64,000 bases of DNA from Sphaerisporangium melleum (GCF_014646695.1 NZ_BMNT01000002.1:138211-202210); one strand, 5' to 3'. Counted from the stretch's first letter, positions 1-8,527 are shown. Translations and numbers: made by a program. Notes: generated by a model from the letters alone, not told the origin.

Positions 1-632
1 TGCCGACGCTGGAGTTCCGCGCGGCCGACACCTGCGCCACGGTCGAGGAGACCGTCATGCTGGCCGCGCTGGTCCGCGCCCTGGTCGCGACCGCGCTGGA
101 CGACGTGCGCGCCGGCGTTCCCGCGCCCCCGGTCGAGCACGCGCTGCTGTGCGCGGCGTACTGGCGGGCGGCGCGCGACGGCGTGGAGGGTGCGGTCTAC
201 GACATGTTCAGCGGCCGGCTCGTCCCGGGATGGGTGCTCGCCGAGCGGCTGCTGGCGCGGGTGCGGCCCGCGCTGGAGGCCACCGGCGACCTGCCACTGG
301 TGACGGCGGCGCTGTGCCGGATGCGCCGGGACGGCTCGGGGGCCGCGCGCCAGCGGACGGCTTTCCACCGCCGCAGGCGGGTCGCGGACGTGGCCGAGCT
401 GCTGCTGCGGCAGACCGGCGCCGTCCCCGACTTCCTGGCCCGCTCCGGCCCCGGGCCGGGCACCGCGGTCGCCCGCCCGGCCCGCTGGGCCACCGTCCCG
501 CGATCGGCGCGGCCGCACGAGCCGGCGCTGGTCGAGCACGCGCGGACGCGGGGGCCGTCACGGGTCGAGGAGGCGGGACGGATCCAGGAGCCGGCGCTGA
601 CTCAGGAGCCGGCGCGCCAGGAACGCAGGTAG
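1..632 (+). CDS. Carboxylate-amine ligase (GCS2/YbdK family), C-terminal part
   Basis: The gene begins before the window; the first complete codon is at position 3. The visible 209 residues open with PTLEFRAADTCATVEE, then an ALVRALVATALDD helix. This matches the C-terminal segment of the glutamate-cysteine ligase 2 family (YbdK-type carboxylate-amine ligases), which join glutamate to an amine or cysteine using ATP. Known members have about 370 residues, so only the last part is seen and the substrate cannot be judged. The last 50 or so residues are a low-complexity tail rich in E, P, A and R, with a repeated QEPA unit. Its 3' end overlaps the convergent gene at 602-1852 by 31 bp. Confidence 0.72.
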   Translation, partial: PTLEFRAADTCATVEETVMLAALVRALVATALDDVRAGVPAPPVEHALLCAAYWRAARDGVEGAVYDMFSGRLVPGWVLAERLLARVRPALEATGDLPLVTAALCRMRRDGSGAARQRTAFHRRRRVADVAELLLRQTGAVPDFLARSGPGPGTAVARPARWATVPRSARPHEPALVEHARTRGPSRVEEAGRIQEPALTQEPARQERR

Positions 633-1852
633 TCGGCCTGGCCCGCGGTGAGCTCGTCGATCGCGATGCCGGCCGCCTCCAGCTTGAGCCGCGCCACCTC
701 GGTGTCGATCTCGGCCGGCACCTCGTACACCCCGGGCGCGAGCCGTCCCCGCTCCTCGGCCAGCCACGCGACGGCGAGCGCGTGCGCGGAGAAGGACATG
801 TCCATCACCGCCGCCGGATGCCCCTCGGCGGCGGTGAGGTTGACCAGGCGGCCCTCGGCGAGCAGCAGCAGCCGCCTGCCGTCGGCCAGGACGTACTCGT
901 CGGTGTAGGGCCGCACGCCGAAGTTGACCTCCTGCGCCATGCCCTCCAGGGCCCGCACGTCGATCTCGACGTCGAAGTGGCCGGCGTTGGCCAGGACGGC
1001 GCCGTCCCGCATCTCGGCGAGGTGCTCGCCGCGGATCACGTCCCGATTGCCGGTCACGGTGATGAACAGCTCGCCGGCGCGGGCGGCGTCGGCCATCGGG
1101 AGCACCTCGTACCCCTGCAGCGCGGCGTCCACCGCCTTGACCGGGTCGATCTCGGTGACGATGACCCGGGCGCCCTGCCCCCTGGCCCGCTCGGCGACCC
1201 CGCGCCCGCAGAAGCCGAACCCGGCGACGACGACCGTACGTCCGGCGAGCAGCATGTTGGTGGCCCGCACGATGCCGTCCAGGGTGGACTGGCCGGTGCC
1301 GTACCGGTTGTCGAACATCCGCTTGGTGCGGGTGTCGTTGACCGCGACCATCGGGAACCGCAGTGCCTGCTCGGCCGTCATCTGCCGCAGCCGGATGACC
1401 CCGGTCGTGGTCTCCTCGCAGCCGCCGGTCACGGCGTCCAGCAGCTCGACCCGCTCGGTGTGCAGGATGTTCACCAGGTCGCAGCCGTCGTCCAGCACGA
1501 GGTCGGGCCCGATGTCCAGCGCGCGGTGGATGTGCCGGTAGTAGGTCTCGATGTCCACACCGGCCCGCGCGTGCACCTCCACGCCGTACCCGCCGAGCGC
1601 GGCGGCGACGTCGTTCTGGGTGGACAGCGGGTTGGAGGCCGCGAGCGCGATCTCGGCGCCCCCGGCCTTCAGCGCGCCGACCAGCACCGCCGTCTCGGCG
1701 GTGACGTGCAGGCAGGCGGCGATCTTCAGCCCGTCGAGCGGCCGCGTGTCGGCGAAGCGGGCGCCGATCGCGCGGAGCACCGGCATGGAGCGCATCGCCC
1801 ATTCGATGCGGCGCTCGCCCACCTCGGTGAGCGGCGCGTCCTCGGTCTCCAC
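602..1852 (-). CDS. S-adenosylhomocysteine hydrolase paralog, short form
   Basis: 416 residues, GTG start at 1852 with AGGAG about 5 nt upstream. It belongs to the AdoHcyase family, which reversibly splits S-adenosylhomocysteine (or S-inosylhomocysteine in some archaea). Visible: substrate motif NPLSTQNDVAAAL (74-86), EETTTG near 147, catalytic TK (K177) with FDN (D181, N182), and a Rossmann segment VVVAGFGFCGRGVA. It lacks the roughly 40-residue insert and the C-terminal KPDHYRY tail of the canonical enzyme encoded immediately upstream (1935-3362), so it resembles the short archaeal/Thermotoga-type form. It is probably co-transcribed with ahcY (82-bp gap). Whether it uses SAH, a deaminated analogue or another nucleoside is unknown. 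Confidence 0.85.
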   Translation of the reverse strand: METEDAPLTEVGERRIEWAMRSMPVLRAIGARFADTRPLDGLKIAACLHVTAETAVLVGALKAGGAEIALAASNPLSTQNDVAAALGGYGVEVHARAGVDIETYYRHIHRALDIGPDLVLDDGCDLVNILHTERVELLDAVTGGCEETTTGVIRLRQMTAEQALRFPMVAVNDTRTKRMFDNRYGTGQSTLDGIVRATNMLLAGRTVVVAGFGFCGRGVAERARGQGARVIVTEIDPVKAVDAALQGYEVLPMADAARAGELFITVTGNRDVIRGEHLAEMRDGAVLANAGHFDVEIDVRALEGMAQEVNFGVRPYTDEYVLADGRRLLLLAEGRLVNLTAAEGHPAAVMDMSFSAHALAVAWLAEERGRLAPGVYEVPAEIDTEVARLKLEAAGIAIDELTAGQADYLRSWRAGS

Positions 1853-1934
1853 CGTCTCCTCGTCCCAGGTGCCTTTGTGCGGCGCGGGGCCTCGTGCGCC
1901 GTGGCGCGGAGGCCCCGCCGTGCTCGTCCGCCGA

Positions 1935-3362
1935 TCAGTAGCGGTAGTGGTCCGGCTTGTACGGGCCCTCGATGTCCACGCCGATGTACTCGGCCTGGGT
2001 CTTGGTCAGCTTGGTGAGCTTGACGCCGAGCGCGTCGAGGTGCAGCCGGGCGACCTTCTCGTCCAGGTGCTTGGGCAGGACGTAGACGCCGATCGGGTAC
2101 TGCTCGGTCTTGGTGAACAGCTCGATCTGCGCGATCACCTGGTTGGTGAAGGAGTTCGACATCACGAAGCTCGGGTGGCCGGTGGCGCAGCCGAGGTTCA
2201 TCAGGCGGCCCTCGGCCAGCACGATGATCTGGTGCCCGTCGGGGAAGGTCCAGGTGTGGACCTGCGGCTTGACCTCCTCCTTCACGATGCCCGGGATCTT
2301 CGCCAGGCCGGCCATGTCGATCTCGTTGTCGAAGTGGCCGATGTTGGAGACGATCGCGTTGTGCTTCATCCGGCTCATGTGGTCGGCCGTGATGATGTCG
2401 AAGTTGCCGGTGGTGGTGACGAAGATGTCGGCGGTCTCGACGACGTCCTCCAGCACGGTCACCTGGAAGCCGTCCATGGCGGCCTGCAGCGCGCAGATCG
2501 GGTCGATCTCGGTGACGATGACCCGGGCGCCCTGGCCGCGCAGCGCGTCGGCGCAGCCCTTGCCCACGTCGCCGTAGCCGCAGATTACGGCGACCTTGCC
2601 GCCGATGAGCACGTCGGTGGCGCGGTTGAGGCCGTCGATCACGCTGTGCCGGCAGCCGTACTTGTTGTCGAACTTCGACTTGGTGACCGAGTCGTTCACG
2701 TTGATCGCCGGGAACAGCAGCGTGCCGGCCTTGAACATCTCGTACAGGCGGTGGACGCCGGTCGTGGTCTCCTCGGTGACGCCCTTGATGGCCGAGGCCA
2801 CGGCGGTCCAGCGGCCCTCGTCGGTCACCGTCCGGCGCAGGAGGTCGAGGATGATCTTCCACTCCTCCGGGTCGTCCTCGGAAGGCGAGGGCACGGCGCC
2901 GGCCTTCTCGTACTCGGCGCCCTTGTGCACCAGGAGGGTCGCGTCACCGCCGTCGTCGAGGATCATGTTCGGGCCGGTGCCGTCGGGCCAGCGCAGCGCC
3001 TGGTCGGTGCACCACCAGTACTCCTCCAGGGTCTCGCCCTTCCAGGCGAACACCGGCACGCCCTTGGGGGCGTCGACGGTGCCCTCGGGGCCGACGACGA
3101 CGGCGGCGGCCGCGTGGTCCTGGGTGGAGAAGATGTTGCAGCTCACCCAGCGGACGTCGGCGCCGAGCGCGACCAGCGTCTCGATCAGCACCGCGGTCTG
3201 GATGGTCATGTGGAGCGAGCCCATGATCTTGGCTCCGGCCAGCGGGCGAGAGTCGGCGTACTCGCGGCGGACCGCCATGAGGCCGGGCATCTCGTGCTCG
3301 GCGAGGCGGATCTCCCTGCGGCCGAAATCGGCCAGCGCAAGGTCGGCGACCTTGAAGTCCAT
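1935..3362 (-). CDS. ahcY: Adenosylhomocysteinase
   Basis: 475 residues, ATG start with GAGGAG about 9 nt upstream. It hydrolyses S-adenosylhomocysteine to adenosine and homocysteine, removing the inhibitor left by methyltransferases and closing the methionine cycle; cytosolic, NAD-dependent, usually a tetramer. Visible: [13 protein letters not shown] (51-63), [19 protein letters not shown] (197-202), [11 protein letters not shown] with catalytic K228 and D232, the NAD motif CGYGDVGKG, and the C-terminal KPDHYRY whose Lys and Tyr reach the neighbouring subunit's NAD. The insert at about 147-187 is typical of bacterial enzymes. A -10-like TAAACT lies at 3407-3402, giving a leader of about 33 nt. 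The short paralog follows downstream. Confidence 0.96.
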   Translation of the reverse strand: MDFKVADLALADFGRREIRLAEHEMPGLMAVRREYADSRPLAGAKIMGSLHMTIQTAVLIETLVALGADVRWVSCNIFSTQDHAAAAVVVGPEGTVDAPKGVPVFAWKGETLEEYWWCTDQALRWPDGTGPNMILDDGGDATLLVHKGAEYEKAGAVPSPSEDDPEEWKIILDLLRRTVTDEGRWTAVASAIKGVTEETTTGVHRLYEMFKAGTLLFPAINVNDSVTKSKFDNKYGCRHSVIDGLNRATDVLIGGKVAVICGYGDVGKGCADALRGQGARVIVTEIDPICALQAAMDGFQVTVLEDVVETADIFVTTTGNFDIITADHMSRMKHNAIVSNIGHFDNEIDMAGLAKIPGIVKEEVKPQVHTWTFPDGHQIIVLAEGRLMNLGCATGHPSFVMSNSFTNQVIAQIELFTKTEQYPIGVYVLPKHLDEKVARLHLDALGVKLTKLTKTQAEYIGVDIEGPYKPDHYRY

Positions 3363-3401
3363 GGTGTCTTCTCCTCAACCAGGTCATTGTGCGTCTCTGC
3401 G

Positions 3402-3407
3402 AGTTTA
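3402..3407 (-). promoter_or_regulatory. Candidate -10 box of ahcY
   Basis: TAAACT on the minus strand fits the actinobacterial TANNNT -10 consensus. Transcription from about 3395 would leave a 33-nt leader holding the GAGGAG ribosome site. No clear -35 box or SAH riboswitch core was recognised in the 113-bp divergent gap to the MerR-type gene. Confidence 0.4.
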
Positions 3408-3475
3408 AGAGCCGGGCGGACCCCAACGCATCCCCAGAACTCGGAAGCTGACACAAGAATGTAAGAATGGCCGTC

Positions 3476-3811
3476 ATGCGCATCACTGAGGCGGCCAAGC
3501 GGCTCGGCGTGTCCCCCCGCATGCTCCGCTACCGGGAGGCACTCGGCCTGCTGCCGCCGACCCGCGAGAAGGGCTCCCACCGGCGTTTCGGCCCCGAGGA
3601 GCTGGGAGCGGTCACCCAGGCCATGGAGCTGGAGCGGCGCTTCGACGTCTCCCCCGCCGAGCTGGCCTTCGGCCTGCGCGTGCTGAGCGAGCCCGCCGTG
3701 GCGCAGGCCGTACGCGACCTCGGCCTGCGCATCGGCCGCATCCAGGCCCCCCGCAGAGCCCTCGACTTCGAAAAGGAGAAGGCCCTCCGCCTCCTCCGCC
3801 AGGGCCGCTGA
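3476..3811 (+). CDS. Small MerR-family-like transcriptional regulator
   Basis: 111 residues from ATG 3476 (MRITEAAKRLGVSPRMLRY); an in-frame ATG also lies at 3467. The N-terminal 70 residues are a MerR winged helix-turn-helix (ITEAAKRLGVSPRMLRYREALGLLPP, then a wing with HRRFGPEEL). The rest is a short helix with no ligand domain, so it is smaller than typical MerR sensors (120-150 residues). I chose 3476 because a TAAGAA-like -10 preceded by TG sits at 3459-3467, which suggests a leaderless transcript, and because family members start at the MRI residues. It is divergent from ahcY, so it could control it. That link is inference only. Confidence 0.75.
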   Translation: MRITEAAKRLGVSPRMLRYREALGLLPPTREKGSHRRFGPEELGAVTQAMELERRFDVSPAELAFGLRVLSEPAVAQAVRDLGLRIGRIQAPRRALDFEKEKALRLLRQGR

Positions 3812-3830
3812 CAGCGTGCGGCCGACCGCA

Positions 3831-4046
3831 CTACCGCATCTGATCAGCCGGCTGGTCGCCGCTCCGCAGGTCCGCGATGAATGCCCGCCATTCGGCGGCG
3901 GAGAAGGCCAGCTTGGGCCCTTCGAGATTCTTCGAGTCGCGCACGAAGTACAAGTTGTCGGCGCGGGCGACCTCCACGCAGTTCGCGCCCTCACCACTTC
4001 GGCTGCTCTTGCGCCAGGCGACGCGGGACCAGTCCACTCTGGACAC
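3831..4046 (-). CDS. DUF397 domain protein
   Basis: 71 residues from GTG 4046 (MSRVDWSRVAWRKSSRS). DUF397 proteins are small actinobacterial proteins, usually encoded directly after an XRE/DUF5753 regulator; the pairs have been linked to development and to toxin-antitoxin-like behaviour (family knowledge). The core WRKSSRSGEGANCVEVA, then VRDSKNLEGPKLAFSAAEWRAFIADL, is intact. The ribosome site is weak (AGGGG next to the start). Its usual partner, just upstream at 4081-4347, is only a remnant, so this is probably an orphan gene. Confidence 0.82.
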   Translation of the reverse strand: MSRVDWSRVAWRKSSRSGEGANCVEVARADNLYFVRDSKNLEGPKLAFSAAEWRAFIADLRSGDQPADQMR

Positions 4047-4080
4047 CCCTGCGCTTTCTTGATCAGATTGCGACGACGGT

Positions 4081-4347
4081 TCAGGTGAAACGTTCGGCGG
4101 ACCTTGCGATGACCGACTTCGACTCCTCTGTGCCGAGAGCGGCCGCCCGTAGGTGGTCGAACGCGAGGGTATACCGGTAGATCTCAGCATCACTCTCGAC
4201 ATACAGGCTACTGGTCATGCTTTCGAGGTAGACCACATCTGGATCATGCGGTTCGCGGAACTGCATGATGCTGAACGGTCCTGCCGTAGCCGGATGGGCA
4301 CCGGATGTCGCCGGAAGGACTTGAATGGTGACGTTCGGCAATTCGGC
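4081..4347 (-). pseudogene. Remnant of XRE-family regulator (DUF5753 C-terminal end)
   Basis: The frame encodes AELPNVTIQVLP, then FSIMQFREPHDPDVVYLES, YVESDAEIYRYTLAFDHLRAAAL and a short tail: the final 88 or so residues of a DUF5753 domain. In intact proteins this is preceded by about 180 further residues including an N-terminal XRE helix-turn-helix. Here the similarity stops abruptly at ELPN and the upstream frame is unrelated, rearranged-looking sequence. I read it as a truncated gene whose 5' two thirds were lost. It lies directly before the intact DUF397 gene, the normal order of this pair. Confidence 0.75.
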
Positions 4348-4710
4348 CCCCATCCCCCAGGTTCCCGCCCAGGTGGGCCCGTTCAGTGAAGGCGGACGTG
4401 GTCTGTGGCTGGTCCGGGAGTTGTCCACGGCATGGGGGTGGTGGCAGGAAGGGCAGGGGCGAACAGTCTGGTTCGATCTGGAACCCTGACGTGTATCCTC
4501 CGGACGGCGACGGCGCCGTCCGGCAAAGGACATCCGCAGACCTGGTTCTGCATTGGATCTCCGTTCGGAATGCCGAACGCAGCGGCCTGCACTGAGGTCG
4601 GGGAGCTCGAGGGGCAGAGCCCTTCGATGGGGGGTCGAAGGGGGGCTTGCCCCCCTGGGAAACACGGCCCGAGCCGGAGCGCCCTCAGGGCGCGGAGGCG
4701 AGGACCTTGG
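4348..4710. other. Gene-free stretch with GC hairpins
   Basis: No convincing coding frame in 363 bp. It holds an inverted pair CTTCGA/TCGAAG (4622-4640), a GGGGGGC/GCCCCCC hairpin (4640-4655) and a GCGCCC/GGGCGC hairpin (4679-4693). The left half may be the scar of whatever removed the 5' part of the DUF5753 gene. Confidence 0.6.
4640..4655. terminator. Possible terminator hairpin
   Basis: Seven-base arms GGGGGGC and GCCCCCC around a TT loop, without a T tract. It lies 3' of the CDF transporter operon (which ends at 4711 on the minus strand) and could end that transcript. Function inferred from position and shape only. Confidence 0.35.
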
Positions 4711-5676
4711 TCAGGCGTGGTCTGCCTGCGCGCCTGAGGGGGTGGTGGGTGAGCTCGGCGCCTTGTCGGCGCGGTAGAGGTCGGGCTCGACATAGATGAC
4801 CTTGGCGATCGGGACGGCCTCGCGGATGCGCCGCTCGGCCTCGTCGATGCCCCGGGCGACCTCGGCCGCGGTGTCGTCGTGCCGCACGGCGATCTTGGCG
4901 GCCACCAGCAGCTCCTCCGGGCCGAGGTGCAGCGTGCGCAGGTGGATCACGCGGTCCACCTCGGGGGCGCCCTCCAGCGCGTCGCAGATGCGGCGCTCGG
5001 TCTCGGGGGCGGCGCTCTCGCCGATGAGCAGCGACTTGGTCTCGATGGCCAGGATCACCGCGATGACCGCGAGCAGCAGGCCGATCATCAGCGTGCCGAT
5101 GCCGTCCCAGACGCCGTCGCCGGTGACCACGGCCATGGTGACGCCGAACAGCGCGAAGATCAGGCCGAGCAGCGCGCCGAAGTCCTCCAGGAGCACGACC
5201 GGCAGCTCGGGAGACTTGGACCGGCGGATGAAGGTGAACCAGGAGTGGTCGCCCTTGTGTGGCAGCGACTCCACGATCGCGGTGCGGAACGAGAAGCCCT
5301 CGGCCACGATCGCGAAGATCAGCACGCCGAACGCCCACCCCGGCGACTCCACCGCGTGCGGATGGGCGATCTTCTCGAAGCCCTCGTAGATCGAGAACAC
5401 CGCGCCGATAGTGAACAGCACGACCGCGACCACGAAGGCGTAGAAGTATCGCTCACGACCGTACCCGAACGGGTGCCGCAGGTCCCTGCGCCGCCGGGAA
5501 CGCCGGTCTCCGAGCAGGAGCAACGCCTGGTTGCCCGAGTCGGCGACCGAGTGCACCGACTCGGCGAGCAGTGAGGACGAGCCCGTGAACAAGAACGCCA
5601 CGAACTTCGCCACCGCGATCGCGAGGTTCGCCCCCAGCGCCGCGAGAATCGCCTTGGTACCGCCGCCCGCGCTCAC
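4711..5676 (-). CDS. Cation diffusion facilitator (CDF) family transporter
   Basis: 321 residues from GTG 5676, with a GGCGGAG ribosome site. CDF proteins exchange divalent metals (Zn, Fe, Mn, Co) for protons across the cytoplasmic membrane. Visible: TM1 ILAALGANLAIAVAKFVAF, TM2 with the metal site HSVADSGNQ, the loop FGYGRERYFYAF, further TM helices near 85, 120 and 180-230, the second site LLEDFGALLG, and a C-terminal cytoplasmic domain with ALEGAPEVDRVIHLRTLHLGPEELLVAAKI. It is last in a minus-strand run behind the SIS-domain gene (64-bp gap) and is probably co-transcribed. The specific metal cannot be told. Confidence 0.9.
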   Translation of the reverse strand: MSAGGGTKAILAALGANLAIAVAKFVAFLFTGSSSLLAESVHSVADSGNQALLLLGDRRSRRRRDLRHPFGYGRERYFYAFVVAVVLFTIGAVFSIYEGFEKIAHPHAVESPGWAFGVLIFAIVAEGFSFRTAIVESLPHKGDHSWFTFIRRSKSPELPVVLLEDFGALLGLIFALFGVTMAVVTGDGVWDGIGTLMIGLLLAVIAVILAIETKSLLIGESAAPETERRICDALEGAPEVDRVIHLRTLHLGPEELLVAAKIAVRHDDTAAEVARGIDEAERRIREAVPIAKVIYVEPDLYRADKAPSSPTTPSGAQADHA

Positions 5677-5740
5677 CCGAAGTCTCCGCCCATCACCGTA
5701 GAACCGTGCACGACCCGCCTCAAGGCGGTCACCGCAGATC

Positions 5741-6862
5741 CTAGGGGGTAGCCCTGGCCTTGAGCTCCGTGACCGCCGCAACCGGCGCCGGATCGACACC
5801 GTACCCCAGGGCGAGATAAACAGTCCCATAATCGATCAGCCCGACGAGCGAGGCCAGCCGCTCCAGCGGGTGCTCGCCTTCGGCGGACACCTCGGTGACC
5901 GGGACCCCCCGTGCCTCGGCCAGCCGGACCGCCGTCACGCGCTTCTTGCTCACCTGGGGATGCTCGTCCAGGTCGCGCAGCACGACCAGCCGCAGGGTGG
6001 TGGACGGGCCGTCCGCGAAGATGTCGCGCTCGGCGAGCGGGCCGTCGAACACCGACACCTGGTCGTGGCCGGCCGCGGGCATCTCGCCGCTGATCGCGGG
6101 GTACTTGGCGTTCTTGGCGAGCTGGGAGGCCAGGCGGCTCGCCGCCACGGCGGTGACCGGGGAGGTGCCCCACACCATGGGGATGGTGCCGGCGAGCTCC
6201 ATGGCGAGGGTCTTTCCGGGGTTGATGAACGACTCGCTGGAGGGACGGCAGCGGTGCGCGAGGTCTTCAAGACGCGCGGCCACGGCCTCCACGATCTGCG
6301 GCCCGACGTCGGTCAGCCCGAGCTCGGCGGCCACCGCGAGCATCGGGACGGCCAGCGCCCACAGGCTCGCCCGGGGTGCGGGGTGGCCGCCCGCGACGGT
6401 GGCGACGGGCAGGTGCAACCCGGACGCCTGCTCGGCGATCGCCGCCAGCGGGGACCCCGGCCGGCACACCGCCAGCAGGCGGCACCCCCGGCGGACGGCC
6501 TCCAGCGCCAGCGCCTGGGTCTCCTCGGTCGCGCCCGAGGACGACACCGCGATGACCAGGTCGGCGGCGCCCACCCAGCCGGGCAGCCGGTAGGAGCGGA
6601 CGGTCACGATGGGGATCGGGACCCCGCCCCCGCACACCGCGGCGAGGACGTCCCCCGCGAGGGCGGAGGTACCCATGCCCGCGACCACGATGGCCCGGGG
6701 CCGGTCGCCGCGCGACAGCCGGGACACCCCGGCCTCCAGCGCGGCGCGGTGCGCGGTGCGCACCTGCGCGGCCGAGGAGGCGACCGCGGGCAGCATGCCC
6801 GAGGGGTCGCCCTCGCCGAGGAGCGCCGCGTCGTCCAGCCGCTCGGGCTCGAAGGAGGTCAC
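5741..6862 (-). CDS. SIS-domain phosphosugar isomerase (phosphoglucose/phosphomannose isomerase type)
   Basis: 373 residues from GTG 6862. Tandem SIS folds: RAIVVAGMGTSALAGDVLAAV and VIAVSSSGATEETQALALEA in the first half; IPMVWGTSPVTAVAASRLASQLAKNAK and a phosphosugar-isomerase C-terminus in the second (EMPAAGHDQVSVF, ILADG-like loop, LIDYGTVYLAL). Such enzymes interconvert fructose-6-P with mannose-6-P and/or glucose-6-P. With the adjacent phosphomannomutase and the guanylyltransferase at 24066-25169 this gives a full path to GDP-mannose. The start overlaps the Trm112-like stop by 4 bp (GTGA), so translation is coupled. Which epimer it prefers is not visible. Confidence 0.85.
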   Translation of the reverse strand: MTSFEPERLDDAALLGEGDPSGMLPAVASSAAQVRTAHRAALEAGVSRLSRGDRPRAIVVAGMGTSALAGDVLAAVCGGGVPIPIVTVRSYRLPGWVGAADLVIAVSSSGATEETQALALEAVRRGCRLLAVCRPGSPLAAIAEQASGLHLPVATVAGGHPAPRASLWALAVPMLAVAAELGLTDVGPQIVEAVAARLEDLAHRCRPSSESFINPGKTLAMELAGTIPMVWGTSPVTAVAASRLASQLAKNAKYPAISGEMPAAGHDQVSVFDGPLAERDIFADGPSTTLRLVVLRDLDEHPQVSKKRVTAVRLAEARGVPVTEVSAEGEHPLERLASLVGLIDYGTVYLALGYGVDPAPVAAVTELKARATP

Positions 6863-7032
6863 GCCCTGCGCGCCTCGTCCACGAGCAGCACCGGGATGTC
6901 GTCCCGGACGGGGTAGACCAGCCCGCAGGTCTGCGAGGTGCACGCCAGCTCGTCGCTGTCGGGGACGGCGTTGAGCGGCGACTTGCACGCCGGGCAGGCC
7001 AGGATGTCGAGCAGCCAATCGTCGATCTTCAT
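6859..7032 (-). CDS. Trm112-like zinc-ribbon small protein
   Basis: 57 residues: MKIDDWLLDILACPACKSPL, then VPDSDELACTSQTCGLVYPVRDDIPVLLVDEAR. Trm112/YcaR-family proteins are small folds, and in eukaryotes and archaea they activate methyltransferases. The role in actinobacteria is not settled. CPAC plus two further Cys (ACTSQTCG) could bind zinc. It starts inside the stop codon of the phosphomannomutase gene (ATGA) and ends inside the start of the SIS gene (GTGA), so three genes are translationally chained. This mutase/Trm112/SIS order is a conserved actinobacterial arrangement. Confidence 0.9.
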   Translation of the reverse strand: MKIDDWLLDILACPACKSPLNAVPDSDELACTSQTCGLVYPVRDDIPVLLVDEARRA

Positions 7033-8396
7033 GGTGTACTCCTCACGACGGCGAGGACCTCGTCCCGGACCGCCGCCATCTGCTTCTCGTCGGCCGCCTC
7101 GGCGTTCAGCCGAAGGAGCGGCTCGGTGTTGGACGGACGAAGATTGAACCACCAGCCGGCCCCGGACACGGTGAGGCCGTCGAGGTCGTCGACGACCGCT
7201 CCCTCGCGGCCGGCGAAGGCCGCGCGGGCCCGGGCCAGCGCCGCCTGCTGGTCGGAGACGGTGCTGTTGATCTCGCCGGACGCGGCATAGCGGACGTAGA
7301 CCGCGATGAGCTCCGACAGCGGACGGTCCTGCCCGCCGAGCGCGGCCAGCACGTGCAGCGCGGCCAGCATGCCGGAGTCGGCGAACCAGAAGTCGCGGAA
7401 GTAGTAGTGCGCGGAGTGCTCCCCGCCGAACACCGCCCCGGCCCGGGCCATCTCGGCCTTGATGAACGAGTGGCCGACGCGGGTGCGCACGGGGACGCCG
7501 CCGTGTTCGGCGATGATCTCGGGCACCGCCCGGGAGGTGATCAGGTTGTGGATCACCGGCGCGCCGGGATGCCTGGCCAGCTCGCGCGTGGCGACCAGCG
7601 CGGTGATCGCCGAGGGGGACACCGACTCGCCGCGCTCGTCGACCACCCAGCAGCGGTCGGCGTCGCCGTCGAAGGCGAGGCCGAGGTCGGCCCCGTTGGA
7701 CAGGACGGCCTTCTGCAGGTCGCGGAGGTTGTCGGGCTCCAGCGGGTTGGCCTCGTGGTTGGGGAAGGCGCCGTCGAGCTCGAAGTACAGCGGGACGACC
7801 TCGACCGGCAGGCCCGCGAAGACCGCGGGGACGGTGTGCCCGGCCATGCCGTTGCCGGCGTCCACGACGACCTTCAGCGGGCGGACGCCCGACAGGTCGA
7901 CCAGGGCGCGCAGATGGCCGGCGTACCCGGCGAGCAGGTCACGGCCGGTGACCTCGCCCACCGCGCCGTCGCCGTCCGCCGGACCGCCTGCGGCGAGGAT
8001 CTCGGCGGCGCGGTCGCGGACGGCGGTCAGCCCGGTCTCGGCACCCACCGGGACGGCGCCGGCCCGGCAGAGCTTCATGCCGTTGTACCGGGCGGGGTTG
8101 TGGCTGGCGGTGAACATCGCGCCGGGCAGGGCGAGGCTGCCGCTGGCGTAGTACAGCAGGTCGGTGGAGCCGAGGCCCGCGTCGATCACGTCGGCGCCCC
8201 GGCCGGTGGCGCCACGGGCGAAGGCGGCCGACAGCGGCACCGAGGAGGCGCGCATGTCGCGGGCGATCACGACGGCGGCGGCTCCGAGCACTTCGACGAA
8301 GGCGGCGCCCACGGCCTCGGCGGCGGCTTCGTCGAGCTCACCCGGGACCACGCCGCGGATGTCGTACGCCTTGAAGATCTTGGCGAGGTCGCCCAC
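7029..8396 (-). CDS. manB: Phosphomannomutase/phosphoglucomutase
   Basis: 455 residues from GTG 8396. Converts mannose-6-P to mannose-1-P (and/or the glucose equivalents) through a phosphoserine. Visible: N-terminal IFKAYDIRGVVPGELDE, the serine loop FTASHNPARYNGMK (catalytic Ser), the Mg site AFDGDADRCWVVDE, the sugar loop GGEHSAHYYFRDF and the C-terminal phosphate loop RPSNTEPLLRLNAEA. An ATG at 8417 is in frame, but GTG 8396 has GGAG 6-7 nt upstream and lies 28 nt from the start predicted by TAGGCT at 8436-8431, so I prefer it. First gene of the run through the CDF transporter. Confidence 0.92.
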   Translation of the reverse strand: MGDLAKIFKAYDIRGVVPGELDEAAAEAVGAAFVEVLGAAAVVIARDMRASSVPLSAAFARGATGRGADVIDAGLGSTDLLYYASGSLALPGAMFTASHNPARYNGMKLCRAGAVPVGAETGLTAVRDRAAEILAAGGPADGDGAVGEVTGRDLLAGYAGHLRALVDLSGVRPLKVVVDAGNGMAGHTVPAVFAGLPVEVVPLYFELDGAFPNHEANPLEPDNLRDLQKAVLSNGADLGLAFDGDADRCWVVDERGESVSPSAITALVATRELARHPGAPVIHNLITSRAVPEIIAEHGGVPVRTRVGHSFIKAEMARAGAVFGGEHSAHYYFRDFWFADSGMLAALHVLAALGGQDRPLSELIAVYVRYAASGEINSTVSDQQAALARARAAFAGREGAVVDDLDGLTVSGAGWWFNLRPSNTEPLLRLNAEAADEKQMAAVRDEVLAVVRSTP

Positions 8397-8430
8397 TTCC
8401 GCTCCGCACCTAGTCATGTCTTTTCGGACG

Positions 8431-8436
8431 AGCCTA
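8431..8436 (-). promoter_or_regulatory. Candidate -10 box of the phosphomannomutase operon
   Basis: TAGGCT on the minus strand matches the TANNNT consensus and the identical box before the zincin-like gene at 9118. The start would fall near 8424, about 28 nt before GTG 8396. Confidence 0.45.
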
Positions 8437-8527
8437 CTGCGTCCTCGTGGAGTTCTGGCCCGAGCGGCAGGACGCCATCGCGCTCGGACACCCTAGGGAC
8501 GGCGTGGTGCGGGACGCCGCCGGGATG

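Noticed and set aside
3363-3475. SAH riboswitch before ahcY
   Set aside because: The expected leader is about 33 nt and I could not find the conserved SAH riboswitch core or its stems.
4348-4700. N-terminal half of the DUF5753 regulator in another frame
   Set aside because: I saw no XRE helix-turn-helix or other DUF5753 sequence in the other frames, so the 5' part is deleted rather than frameshifted.
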